From: Actinophytocola oryzae
Lineage (GTDB): Bacteria; Actinomycetota; Actinomycetes; Mycobacteriales; Pseudonocardiaceae
Direction of reading: 5' to 3'
Assembly (NCBI RefSeq): GCF_004364325.1
Contig: NZ_SOCP01000006.1
Coordinates: 310,001-374,000, forward strand
Length of the DNA: 64,000 bases
Shown: piece after piece, positions 55,598 through 63,789 of the stretch
Position numbering within the stretch: the stretch's first letter is position 1
Layout: every line of letters starts with the position of its first letter
Program-made: the position numbers and the translations under genes
The notes under the pieces: generated by a model
The model's input: the letters and a program-made list of their open reading frames with translations, nothing else
Databases searched by the model: none
Told to the model about the DNA's origin: nothing

Positions 55598-56647
55598 ATG
55601 CGTGAAGTTCGTATCGGTAAGCACACAGTGGGCGCCGGTCACCGGCCCTTCGTCATCGCGGAGATGTCCGGGAACCACAACGGGTCCCTCGACCGCGCGT
55701 TGGCGATCGTCGACGCAGTGGCCGCCTCCGGGGCGCAGGCGCTGAAGCTGCAGACCTACCGTGCGGACACGATCACCATCGACGTGGACGCGCCGGCGTT
55801 CCGCATCTCGTCCGACCACTCGCTGTGGGGCGGCGAGAACCTCTACTCCCTGTATGAGAAGGCACACACGCCCTGGGAGTGGCACGCGCCGATCTTCGAG
55901 CGAGCCGCCTCCGCCGGTCTGACCGTCTTCTCCAGCCCGTTCGACAGCACCGCGATCGACCTGCTCGAGAGCCTCGACGCGCCTGCCTACAAGATCGCCT
56001 CCGCGGAGATCGTGGACCTCCCGCTGATCGAACTCGCCGCGCGGACGGGGAAGCCGCTGGTGATCTCGACCGGGATGGCCGACGTCGCCGAGATCCACGC
56101 GGCGGTCGCGACGGCCAGGGCGACGGGCAACGACCAGCTCGTGGTGCTCGGGTGCACGGCGTCCTACCCGGCCTCGCCCGAGGACAGCAACCTGCGGGGG
56201 ATTCCGTTGATCGCCGACGCCTTCGACGTCGTACCCGGGCTTTCCGACCACACCATGGGTATCGGTGTTCCGGTGGCCGCCGTTGCACTCGGCGCCTGTG
56301 TGATCGAGAAACACGTCACCCTGTCCCGAGGTGACGGCGGGGTGGACAGCGAGTTCTCGCTGGAGCCCGCCGAGCTGACCGCCCTCGTCACCGAGACCGA
56401 GCGGGCGTGGCGGGCGCTCGGGTCGCCGAGGATCGGGCCGAAGGACAGCGAACGGGAGGTCCTCCGGCTGCGGCGGTCCCTCTACGTCGTGGCGGACGTC
56501 GCCGAGGGCGACGAGGTGACCGTCGAGAACGTCCGGTCCATCCGGCCGTCGGGTGGTCTGCCGCCGGTGGCGCTGTCGACGGTGCTCGGGCGGCGGTTCC
56601 GGGCGGACGCCGTCAAGGGGACCCCGCTGACCTGGGATCTCGTGTAA
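55598..56647 (+). CDS. pseI: Pseudaminic acid synthase (NeuB/PseI type)
   Basis: The 349-residue enzyme condenses phosphoenolpyruvate with the 6-deoxy-altrose diacetamido sugar to give pseudaminic acid. The TIM barrel starts FVIAEMSGNHNGSLDRALAI (N-H-N-G signature of PseI). It has VFSSPFDSTAIDLLESLDAP and ACVIEKHVTLSRGDGG, and ends with an antifreeze-like SAF domain from about residue 285. The K-L-Q-T-Y motif (KLQTYRADTITID) favours PseI over NeuB. The other pathway genes lie on both strands nearby. Confidence 0.92.
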   Translation: MREVRIGKHTVGAGHRPFVIAEMSGNHNGSLDRALAIVDAVAASGAQALKLQTYRADTITIDVDAPAFRISSDHSLWGGENLYSLYEKAHTPWEWHAPIFERAASAGLTVFSSPFDSTAIDLLESLDAPAYKIASAEIVDLPLIELAARTGKPLVISTGMADVAEIHAAVATARATGNDQLVVLGCTASYPASPEDSNLRGIPLIADAFDVVPGLSDHTMGIGVPVAAVALGACVIEKHVTLSRGDGGVDSEFSLEPAELTALVTETERAWRALGSPRIGPKDSEREVLRLRRSLYVVADVAEGDEVTVENVRSIRPSGGLPPVALSTVLGRRFRADAVKGTPLTWDLV

Positions 56648-56668
56648 CCGCACCCGATCGTGGGGTAG

Positions 56669-56752
56669 TTGTCCACAGGTTTAGCAGTGGCAAACGCTTG
56701 GCAACACACAGGTTGTCCACAAGGCGGTCAGTTATCCACAGGCTTGTCCACA
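56669..56752 (+). repeat. Cluster of four DnaA boxes
   Basis: TTGTCCACA at 56669-56677, 56713-56721 and 56744-56752, and TTATCCACA at 56732-56740, all in the same orientation with start-to-start steps of 44, 19 and 12 bases. These match the actinobacterial DnaA box consensus. No dnaA, dnaN or AT-rich unwinding region is nearby, so it is not oriC; a DnaA-titration or regulatory cluster is more likely. The last two boxes lie within the 3' end of the phosphotransferase gene. Confidence 0.75.
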
Positions 56753-57438
56753 GGTACTCCCGCGAGCCGGCCGCGCGCATATGTTGGCTCCATGAACCAC
56801 GCATTCGCCGCCTCCCACGCATCGACCGCCGCCCTCGCCTCCCGGGGAGGGTCGAGGCACGGGAGGTCGGCCAGATCCAGCCACGGGTGGTCGACCCGCG
56901 CGTCGTCCCAGTCGAGGAGGCCGACCGTGCCGTCCTCCTGTATCCGGATGTTCGCCGCGCACGGGTCGCCGTGGACGACCGTCTTCGGGCCGTCGAGGGC
57001 CGCCCACGCGGCGCGGCACGCGGCCACGGCCTCCCGTGGCATCGAGGTCAGGTCCACGTCGCCACCGCGGTCGGTGGTCAGCAGGTCGCAGGTGCCCGGG
57101 CCGTCCGGGCGGGGTGGCCAGGTGGCCATGAGCGAGTGAAGGCGCCGTAGCTCCGCGGCCACCGACGGCCAGTCGGCCTCCTCGGGTTCGCGGCCCGGGA
57201 GCCACTCCTGCACGACGATCCCGTGCACGTGGCGGCGTCCGTCGTGGGTTCTGACGACTTCGGGCACGAGAAAACCGTTGAGAGAGAGGTGGTCCAGCAG
57301 CTCGAGTTCCCACTCGAGGGAGGGCGCAGAGCGACGCGAGCGTCTGACGACCCGGTCACCCGCGCGGTAGACCTCGTTGCGGTGGCCGCCGCCGAGGCGT
57401 TCCGTGACCGGCGGGGCACCCCACGGCCGGAGGTCCAC
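56728..57438 (-). CDS. Aminoglycoside-phosphotransferase-like kinase
   Basis: The 236-residue protein has the APH/choline-kinase fold. The N-lobe carries TERLGGGHRNEVYRAGDRVV, the catalytic loop is VVHGDPCAANIRIQ (H-G-D-x-x-x-x-N), and the metal motif is LLDWDDARVDHPWLDLADL. It is small for the family. It begins directly after the pseC stop, which ties it to the pseudaminic-acid genes; it might phosphorylate a sugar or act in recycling, but resistance or housekeeping roles are equally open. Its C-terminus (VPVDKPVDN) is encoded by two DnaA boxes. Confidence 0.8.
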   Translation of the reverse strand: MDLRPWGAPPVTERLGGGHRNEVYRAGDRVVRRSRRSAPSLEWELELLDHLSLNGFLVPEVVRTHDGRRHVHGIVVQEWLPGREPEEADWPSVAAELRRLHSLMATWPPRPDGPGTCDLLTTDRGGDVDLTSMPREAVAACRAAWAALDGPKTVVHGDPCAANIRIQEDGTVGLLDWDDARVDHPWLDLADLPCLDPPREARAAVDAWEAANAWFMEPTYARGRLAGVPVDKPVDN

Positions 57439-58599
57439 CTAGAACGCGCGGACGAGGTCGATCACGCGGTCGACGTCGTCGTCGGACAGGTCCGGGAACA
57501 GGGGGAGCGACAGCTCCTCGGCGTAGAACTGTTCCGCGTTCGGGCACATGCCGCGCCGGTAGCCGAGGTCCTCGAACACCGGGTGCCAGTAGACGGGGAC
57601 GTAGTTCACCTGCACGCCGATTCCGTTGGCACGCAAGTGTTCGTACAGGTCGCGGCGGCGGTTGTCCAGTACTCGCAACGGGTACAGGTGCCACATCGGG
57701 TCGGCGCCCGGCAGGGTCACCGGCGTGCGCACACCGTCCACATCGGACAGTGCGGTGGTGTAGCGCGCGTGGATCTCGGCGCGGCGCGCCCTGAACGCGT
57801 CGAGGCGGCGGAGCTGGCTGGAACCCAGGGCGCACAACACGTCCGGCAGCCGGTAGTTCAGGCCGAACTCGTGGACCTCCTGGTGCCAGCCGCCCTCGTC
57901 CGGGTGGCGTTGGCGTGCCTTGTCGCGGACCAGGCCGTGGTTGCGGAACTCCGCCGCGCGCCGCGCCAGGTCCGGGACGGGGGAGGCGACCGCGCCGCCC
58001 TCGGCCGTCGTCAGGTTCTTGGTGGGGAAGAAGGAGAAGGTGGTGATGTCGGCCAGCGAGCCGACCGGACGGCCCTGCCAGGTGCCGCCGATGGAGTGGG
58101 CCGCGTCGTCGAGCAGCAGCGCGCCGCCGTCGTGGGCGATCTTGACCAGCTCGTCGTGCGGTGCGGGGTGACCCGCGTAGTCCACGGCCGACACCACGCG
58201 GGTGCGCGACGTCATGGCGGCCGCCGCGGCGTCGGGCAGGAGGTTGCCGGTCTCGGGCGACACGTCCGCGAAGACGACCTTCGCGCCGCGCAGTGCGGCG
58301 GTCGCGGCGGTGGCCACGAAGGTCATGGGTGCGCAGACGACCTCGTCGCCGCTGCCGATGCCCGTCGCGGCGTAGGCGACGTGGAGTGCCGCGGTGCCCG
58401 ACGTGACGGCGACCGTGGGAGTGCCGCCGGCCAGTGCCGACAGGTCCTCCTCGAACCGGCGCACGGCAGGGCCCGTGGTGAGCCAGTCGCCGCGCAGGAC
58501 GGCCGCGACGGCCTCGACGTCCTCGTCGGTCACCGACTGGCGGCCGTAGGGCAGCGTCGGACGGGTCGGTTCGTTCCGCAGCTCCCGAACGTCACCCAT
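57439..58599 (-). CDS. pseC: UDP-4-keto-sugar aminotransferase (PseC)
   Basis: The 386-residue PLP enzyme aminates C4 of the UDP-4-keto-altrose product of PseB. The PLP-binding Lys is in FSFFPTKNLTTAEGGAV, with LLLDDAAHSIGGTWQGRPVG before it as the cofactor Asp region, and VTSGTAALHVAYAATGIGSG at the phosphate site. It overlaps the pseB stop by eight bases, so the two are co-translated. It is close in plan to PseC and related DegT/DnrJ enzymes; the operon context supports PseC. Confidence 0.92.
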   Translation of the reverse strand: MGDVRELRNEPTRPTLPYGRQSVTDEDVEAVAAVLRGDWLTTGPAVRRFEEDLSALAGGTPTVAVTSGTAALHVAYAATGIGSGDEVVCAPMTFVATAATAALRGAKVVFADVSPETGNLLPDAAAAAMTSRTRVVSAVDYAGHPAPHDELVKIAHDGGALLLDDAAHSIGGTWQGRPVGSLADITTFSFFPTKNLTTAEGGAVASPVPDLARRAAEFRNHGLVRDKARQRHPDEGGWHQEVHEFGLNYRLPDVLCALGSSQLRRLDAFRARRAEIHARYTTALSDVDGVRTPVTLPGADPMWHLYPLRVLDNRRRDLYEHLRANGIGVQVNYVPVYWHPVFEDLGYRRGMCPNAEQFYAEELSLPLFPDLSDDDVDRVIDLVRAF

Positions 58600-59575
58600 A
58601 CTGGGCCACCAGGCTGCTCAGCTCCTCGTCGGAGAGCCACAGGTCGTTGGTGTCCGACCGGTAGGCGAAGCCCTCCGGCACCGGCTTGCCGCCTGCGGGC
58701 GGCTCGTAGCCCCAGCCCGCGATGTGCGGCATGACGACGTACCGGTCGTCGAGGAGGAGCGTCCTGCGCGCGTCGTCCGGGGCGATCATCTCCTCGTGGA
58801 GCTTCTCGCCCGGGCGGACGCCGACCTCCTTCATGGGGCTGTTCGGCGCGATCACCCTGGCCAGGTCGACGAGCCGCATGCTCGGGATGCGCGGCACGTA
58901 CAGCTCGCCGCCGTGCATCCGGTCGAAGGAGTTGACCACGAACTCGACGGCCTGCGGGAGCGTGATCCAGAAGCGGGTCATGCGCAGGTCGGTGATCGGC
59001 AGGGCCTCGCCGCGTTCGGCGAGTGACCGGAAGAACGGGATGACGCTGCCGCGTGAGCCCATGACGTTGCCGTAGCGCACCACGGAGAACCTGGTGGGAT
59101 GGCCCGCCGCGTAGTGGTTGCCGGAGATGAACAGCCGGTCGGCGCACAGCTTCGTCGCGCCGTACAGGTTGATCGGGCTGGAGGCCTTGTCCGTCGAGAG
59201 GGCAACGACCTTCTTGACCTGGCAGTCGATGGCCGCCTCGATCACGTTCTGTGAGCCCGTGACGTTCGTCTGCACGAACTCGAAGGGGTTGTACTCGGCC
59301 GTGTCCACCTGCTTGAGCGCCGCCGCGTGCACCACGTAGTCGACGTCGTGCATCGCGCGCTCGAGCCGCCTGCGGTCCCGCACGTCACCGATGAACCAGC
59401 GCAGCCGGGGGTCGTCGCCGAACAGTTGGCGTGCCTCGTACTGCTTCAGCTCGTCGCGGGAGAGCACCACGAGTCTGCGCGGGTCGAGGTGTTCCAGGGC
59501 GTAGGCGATGAAGGCCTTGCCGAAGGATCCCGTGCCGCCCGTGAGCAGGATGCTGGCCCCTTCGAGCAGCGCCAT
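58592..59575 (-). CDS. pseB: UDP-GlcNAc 4,6-dehydratase, inverting (PseB)
   Basis: The 327-residue short-chain dehydratase starts the pathway by making UDP-4-keto-6-deoxy-L-arabino-hexose. The NADP loop is LLTGGTGSFGKAFIAYAL, the catalytic Asp/Lys region is VALSTDKASSPINLYG with the Tyr-x-x-x-Lys in NLYGATKL, and VVRYGNVMGSRGSVIPFF is typical of PseB/FlaA1. A clear GGAGG ribosome binding site precedes the ATG. It is divergent from pseF, with 41 bases between the start codons. Confidence 0.95.
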   Translation of the reverse strand: MALLEGASILLTGGTGSFGKAFIAYALEHLDPRRLVVLSRDELKQYEARQLFGDDPRLRWFIGDVRDRRRLERAMHDVDYVVHAAALKQVDTAEYNPFEFVQTNVTGSQNVIEAAIDCQVKKVVALSTDKASSPINLYGATKLCADRLFISGNHYAAGHPTRFSVVRYGNVMGSRGSVIPFFRSLAERGEALPITDLRMTRFWITLPQAVEFVVNSFDRMHGGELYVPRIPSMRLVDLARVIAPNSPMKEVGVRPGEKLHEEMIAPDDARRTLLLDDRYVVMPHIAGWGYEPPAGGKPVPEGFAYRSDTNDLWLSDEELSSLVAQYG

Positions 59576-59616
59576 GGTGTTACCTCCGCGGTCCGGTGCG
59601 TCGCCAGTGCGCCATC

Positions 59617-60348
59617 ATGGCACCCGTGCGAGTCAACGCGGTCATCCAGGCACGGTTGTCCTCCACCCGGCTGCAGGGCAAGGTGCTGCGGCCCCTGGGT
59701 GACAGGTCGGTGCTGAGCTGGGTGATCCGTGCGGCCGCTGCCACTCACAACGTCGACAGGGTGATCCTCGCGACGTCCACGTCCGACGACGACGACCTGG
59801 TGGCCGAGGAGGCGGCGCGCTGCGGTGCCGAGGTGGTGCGCGGGCCGCTCGACGACGTACTGGCCCGCTACCTGATGGCCGTGGACGCCCACCCGTGCGA
59901 CGCGGTGGTCCGCCTCACCGCCGACTGCCCGCTGCACGACCCGGCCCTGATCGCGCAGGTGGTGGGCATGTGGCGGGCGGACCCGACCATCGACTACGCG
60001 TCGAACATCCTGGTCCGGCACTACCCCAGGGGTCTGGACACGGAGCTGGTCCGCACCTCGGTACTGGCGGAGCAGGGCGGGATCCCCACCGGACCGCACC
60101 GCGAACACGTGACGCCCAACATCTACACGAACCCGGACACCTACCGCTGCGCGGGCGTGGTGTCGGCAGTGGACAACTCGGACCTGCGCATCACGCTGGA
60201 CACGGCGGAGGACGCGTCCCTCCTGGACGCGGTGGTGGCCGAGCTGGGCACCGAGATCCCGACGTGGGAGACGGTGGTCGCGCTGCTGCGTGCACGCCCG
60301 GACATCGCGGCGTTGAACAAGTCGGTGTCGCAGAAGCCCCTGCCGTGA
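59617..60348 (+). CDS. pseF: Pseudaminic acid cytidylyltransferase (PseF type)
   Basis: The 243-residue nucleotidyltransferase activates pseudaminic acid with CTP. The nucleotide loop is VIQARLSSTRLQGKVLRPLG, and the segments VVRLTADCPLHDPALIAQV and PHREHVTPNIYTNPD follow the family. It is nearer to the SpsF branch, which also serves other sugars, so PseF is inferred from operon context. ATG 59617 or GTG 59626 could start it. It is coupled to the following fusion gene by a GTGA overlap. Confidence 0.85.
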   Translation: MAPVRVNAVIQARLSSTRLQGKVLRPLGDRSVLSWVIRAAAATHNVDRVILATSTSDDDDLVAEEAARCGAEVVRGPLDDVLARYLMAVDAHPCDAVVRLTADCPLHDPALIAQVVGMWRADPTIDYASNILVRHYPRGLDTELVRTSVLAEQGGIPTGPHREHVTPNIYTNPDTYRCAGVVSAVDNSDLRITLDTAEDASLLDAVVAELGTEIPTWETVVALLRARPDIAALNKSVSQKPLP

Positions 60349-61715
60349 CCTCGCTGCTGCTGAGAGCCGACGCCGCCCCGACGACGGGCGTCGGACACCT
60401 GTCGCGCTGCGTGGCGCTGGCGACGGCGGCCCGGGAGCGGGGCTGGGACGTCGCACTGTGCGGCAGCTTCACCGCGGGCGAGTGGCTGATCGGCGACCTT
60501 GAGGTGGTCCCGGCACTGGAACCGGCGGACGTCGTCCTCATCGACCACTACGGCCTGGGGCAGCTGACGCTCCCGTCGCTGGTGGTGTCCATGGAGGACG
60601 GCACCTACGGCCGCCGCAGGGCGGACATCGTCGTGGACGCGAACATCTACACCAGCCCGCGCCCCGACGACGGCTCGCCGGTGGTCCTGAGAGGACCGGC
60701 CTACGCCCCGCTCCGGCGGGAGATCCGCGCCGCCCGCGCCGCGCGCCGAGGCAGCTCGACCCCGCCGAGGGTCGTCGTGGTGATGGGTGGCGGCGCGGCC
60801 CCGTCGTCGGTGGCCGCGGCGGTCACGGCCATCCGGGAGACAGGCGTCCCGGCGGACGTGGTGGCGATCTCCTCGGTCCCGGTCTCCGGTGTCGACGTCG
60901 TCCCACCCACCCCGGACCTGCCGACCCTGTTCGCCGAGGCGGACCTGGTGGTGAGCGCGGCGGGTGTGACGCTGCTCGAGCTGTGTTGCGTCGGTGTCCC
61001 GGCCGCACTGGTCCAGATCGCGGACAACCAGGCAGCGGGCTACGAGGCGGCGACGACACAGGGCCTCGCCGCCGGACTGGGCACGGACCCCCGCGAACAC
61101 GTGGCGACCCTGAAAACGCTGCTGCTGCGCGAGGACCGACGAAAGGCGCTGGCGGACAGGGCAACGGCCACTGTGGATGGCCAGGGCGCGGACCGGGTGA
61201 TCACCGCGATCGAAACCCGCCTGCACGAAAGTCCCACTCGTGCACCAGGGGGCCCCTCGATTTCCAGTCTATCGGTGGGGGCCGACATCTCTGTTCGGTC
61301 CGCGACCGTCGGTGACTCGGCCGATCTCCTCGTCTGGCGCAACGATCCCGAGACCCGCGCATGGTCCCGAACCACCGACCTCGTCGCCACCGAGGACCAC
61401 GAGGCGTGGCTCGCGCGGGTACTCGACGACCCCGACCGCCACCTGCTGATCGCCGTGCACGGCACGGATCCCGTTGGCACGGTCAGGTTCGACCGTGACG
61501 GTGAGCACTGGGAGGTGAGCATCACAGTCGCACCCCGGGCGCGTGGCAGGAAGCTCGCCGTCCCGATGCTGCTCGCCGCGGAGCGCACCGTCCACGGTGG
61601 TCTCCGCGCCTGTGTCCACCGGGACAACAGGGCCTCGACGGCGCTGTTCGAGCGGGCGGGGTACCGGCACGACCGCACCGACGGCCAGTGGGTCTGGTTC
61701 GCCAAGTCGGTGTGA
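60345..61715 (+). CDS. pseGH: Fused UDP-sugar hydrolase and N-acetyltransferase (PseG-PseH)
   Basis: The 456 residues join two pathway enzymes. Residues 1-295 are PseG, which removes UDP from the diacetamido sugar (GHLSR at 17-21 with the catalytic His18, and SAAGVTLLELCCVGVPAALV near 204-223, then QIADNQ). Residues 314-456 are a GNAT domain matching PseH, which acetylates the 4-amino group (VSITVAPRARGRKLAVPMLL and HRDNRASTALFERAGYRHDR). A lower-GC linker (about 61230-61290) joins them. Separate proteins in most bacteria are thus fused here. GTG at 60345 overlaps the pseF stop. Confidence 0.9.
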   Translation: MTSLLLRADAAPTTGVGHLSRCVALATAARERGWDVALCGSFTAGEWLIGDLEVVPALEPADVVLIDHYGLGQLTLPSLVVSMEDGTYGRRRADIVVDANIYTSPRPDDGSPVVLRGPAYAPLRREIRAARAARRGSSTPPRVVVVMGGGAAPSSVAAAVTAIRETGVPADVVAISSVPVSGVDVVPPTPDLPTLFAEADLVVSAAGVTLLELCCVGVPAALVQIADNQAAGYEAATTQGLAAGLGTDPREHVATLKTLLLREDRRKALADRATATVDGQGADRVITAIETRLHESPTRAPGGPSISSLSVGADISVRSATVGDSADLLVWRNDPETRAWSRTTDLVATEDHEAWLARVLDDPDRHLLIAVHGTDPVGTVRFDRDGEHWEVSITVAPRARGRKLAVPMLLAAERTVHGGLRACVHRDNRASTALFERAGYRHDRTDGQWVWFAKSV

Positions 61716-61761
61716 TGCTCGCCGTACGGTGGCGGTCCCGCTCACGTGCGACGATTCGGGC

Positions 61762-62127
61762 ATGCCAGCGCGGTTCACAGACCTCTGCCTCGACGCGAAC
61801 GACCACCAGGCACTCGCGGACTGGTGGTGCGGGGCCATGGGCTACGTGCGACGCGACGTGCACGAGCCGTCGGAGGACGGCTGGACCCGCCCGCACGACT
61901 GGCCGGTGCCGATCGTCGACCCGGCAGGCCGGGGCCCGTTGATCTGGGTCAATCCCGTGCCGGAGAAGAAAACCGTCGAGAACCGGATGCACGTCGACGT
62001 CGTCGGGGACCTCGACGAGCTGCTCGGGCTCGGCGCCACCGTCGTGCGGCGCAAGGATGACGAGATCGACCGGGACCAGCTCGCCGACCCAGAGGGCAAC
62101 GAGTTCTGCGTCTTCGTCCCGCTGTGA
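61762..62127 (+). CDS. VOC/glyoxalase-like superfamily protein
   Basis: The 121-residue protein is a small vicinal-oxygen-chelate fold protein of the glyoxalase_6 type, seen as FTDLCLDANDHQALADWWCG at the start and VVRRKDDEIDRDQLADPEGN at the end. Metal ligands cannot be assigned with confidence. It overlaps the TauE/SafE gene by four bases (GTGA) and probably shares its transcript. The substrate is unknown. Confidence 0.85.
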   Translation: MPARFTDLCLDANDHQALADWWCGAMGYVRRDVHEPSEDGWTRPHDWPVPIVDPAGRGPLIWVNPVPEKKTVENRMHVDVVGDLDELLGLGATVVRRKDDEIDRDQLADPEGNEFCVFVPL

Positions 62128-62879
62128 CCGGGCTCGAGATCGGGATCGTCGTCGTCGCCGGGTTCCTCGCCGGGGGCATCAACACCGTCGTCGGGTCGGG
62201 GACGCTCATCACGTTCCCCGTCCTGCTCGCCATCGGGTACCCGCCGGTGGTCGCGAACGTGTCCAACAGCCTGGGTCTCGTCCTCGGCTCGGTCAGCGGG
62301 GCCATCGGCTACCGGCGCGAGCTGAAGGGCCAGGGCGGCAGGCTCGTCCGGTTCGGGGCCGTCGCCGTGCTCGGCGGTGTGACAGGAGCGCTGCTACTAC
62401 TCGTTCTGCCCGCGGACGCGTTCGAGGCGGTCGTGCCCGTGCTGATCGTCGTCGCGCTCGTGCTCGTCATCCTGCAACCGCGCATCTCACGCAGGCTCGC
62501 CGAGCGCGGTGCGGACCGGCACCCGCACGGCGGCGTACCGCTGCTGGTCGGCGTGTTCGGGACCGCCGTCTACGGCGGCTACTTCGGTGCCGCGCAGGGT
62601 GTGATCCTCGTCGCGCTCATGGGGATCCTCATGGACGAGCCCCTGCAACGGCTCAACGCGGTCAAGAACGTCTTCGTCGCGATCGCGAACCTCGTGTCCG
62701 GAGTGGTCTTCGTGTTCGTCGCCGACGTGGACTGGCTGGTCGTGGGCCTGCTCGCGGGCGGGTCCGTCCTCGGTGGCGTCGTCGGTGCCCGGATCGGACG
62801 ACGACTGCGGCCGATCTGGCTCCGGGCGACCATCGTGGTGGTCGGATGCGTGGCGATCGTCCAGCTGTTGGTCACGTGA
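62124..62879 (+). CDS. TauE/SafE-family membrane exporter
   Basis: The 251-residue protein has seven to eight membrane helices in two repeated halves: VAGFLAGGINTVVGSGTLIT (the G-G-x-x-N/G region) and VFGTAVYGGYFGAAQGVILV. Family members export sulfite, sulfoacetate or other organosulfur anions, or take up anions. No sulfur gene lies next to it, so the substrate is open. It is translationally coupled to the VOC gene. Confidence 0.9.
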   Translation: MTGLEIGIVVVAGFLAGGINTVVGSGTLITFPVLLAIGYPPVVANVSNSLGLVLGSVSGAIGYRRELKGQGGRLVRFGAVAVLGGVTGALLLLVLPADAFEAVVPVLIVVALVLVILQPRISRRLAERGADRHPHGGVPLLVGVFGTAVYGGYFGAAQGVILVALMGILMDEPLQRLNAVKNVFVAIANLVSGVVFVFVADVDWLVVGLLAGGSVLGGVVGARIGRRLRPIWLRATIVVVGCVAIVQLLVT

Positions 62880-62939
62880 TTACTCCGATCGGCTGGGAAC
62901 CGTTGACTGGCGTTCACCTCGACGTGATTGGGTAGTGAG

Positions 62940-63620
62940 ATGTCTGCAGCCACCCGTACCGAGCCTGTCCAGCTGGCCGACGGTCGTGCGCTCCGCATGA
63001 CCCTCGCCGAGCCACACGGCGTGATCAGAGGCGGGATCGTGGTCCTCCACGAGGAACGCGGCATCACCGAGACCATGCGGGCGCTGGTCTCCGGGCTCGC
63101 GGACGAGGGCTGGCTGACCGTCGCCCCGCACATCTACGACGGCGACTCCACCGAGACCGACGCCGACACGGCGCGCGACCGCGCGAGCACGCTGTCCGGC
63201 GACTCGGTGCTCGCACACACCGACATCGCGTTCGGCTGGTTGGCACAGCACGGGATCGAGGCCGACCGCATCGGCGTCGTCGGCTTCGAGCTGGGTGGCG
63301 CGGTGTCGCTCGTGGTGGCCGCGAGCCGCGACATCGGCGCGGCCGTCTCCGTGGCGGGCGGCGGGATCCTGCAACCCGCGTCACCGGGGCTACCGGCCCT
63401 TGTGGACGTCGCCTCGGAGCTGCGGTGCCCGTGGCTCGGCCTGTTCGGCGACAAGGTGGCGGACGAGGTCGCGTTGCTGCGCGAAGCCGCGCGGCGCTCC
63501 GAGACGGCCAACGACGTGCTGCTCTACCCGGCCGCCGACCACCGCTTCGACATCTACCCCGACTCGGCCATGGAGGCGTGGCAGCGGGTGCTGAACTGGT
63601 TCGACGCGCACCTGCGCTGA
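62940..63620 (+). CDS. Dienelactone-hydrolase-like protein lacking the nucleophile Cys
   Basis: The 226-residue alpha/beta hydrolase has the dienelactone-hydrolase layout: VVLHEERGI (Glu38 region), the nucleophile elbow GVVGFELGGAVS, LGLFGDKVAD (Asp171) and LLYPAADHRFDIYP (His201). In active enzymes the elbow is G-x-C-x-G-G; here the Cys position (117) is Glu. Normal dienelactone chemistry is therefore unlikely, and the protein may be a non-catalytic relative or use another mechanism. ATG 62940 is used; the frame stays open to 62928. Confidence 0.85.
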   Translation: MSAATRTEPVQLADGRALRMTLAEPHGVIRGGIVVLHEERGITETMRALVSGLADEGWLTVAPHIYDGDSTETDADTARDRASTLSGDSVLAHTDIAFGWLAQHGIEADRIGVVGFELGGAVSLVVAASRDIGAAVSVAGGGILQPASPGLPALVDVASELRCPWLGLFGDKVADEVALLREAARRSETANDVLLYPAADHRFDIYPDSAMEAWQRVLNWFDAHLR

Positions 63621-63652
63621 CCGGCACCGTACACGCCCGGACACGCAGCGTT

Positions 63653-63781
63653 GTGACCAACGTGGACGCGCCTGACGGTCGCTATGCTCCGCACCGCAAC
63701 GAGGACTGGCTCACGATCGCGCCCGCCGACAACCCGCGCCGCACGTCGATGGCGGATGGAATGCCGACGGCCGTGGACTAG
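63653..63781 (+). CDS. Possible 42-residue small protein
   Basis: A short frame from GTG 63653 reads TNVDAPDGRYAPHRNEDWLT and ends in a soluble, charged tail (PRRTSMADGMPTAVD). High third-position GC and a position between two genes on the same strand support coding. No ribosome binding site is obvious. The next gene starts nine bases after its stop. Confidence 0.4.
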   Translation: MTNVDAPDGRYAPHRNEDWLTIAPADNPRRTSMADGMPTAVD

Positions 63782-63789
63782 GGGTTGTC

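Noticed and set aside
56669..56752. A chromosomal origin of replication
   Set aside because: Only four DnaA boxes, all in one direction, no dnaA, dnaN, rpmH or gyrB neighbours and no AT-rich unwinding segment.
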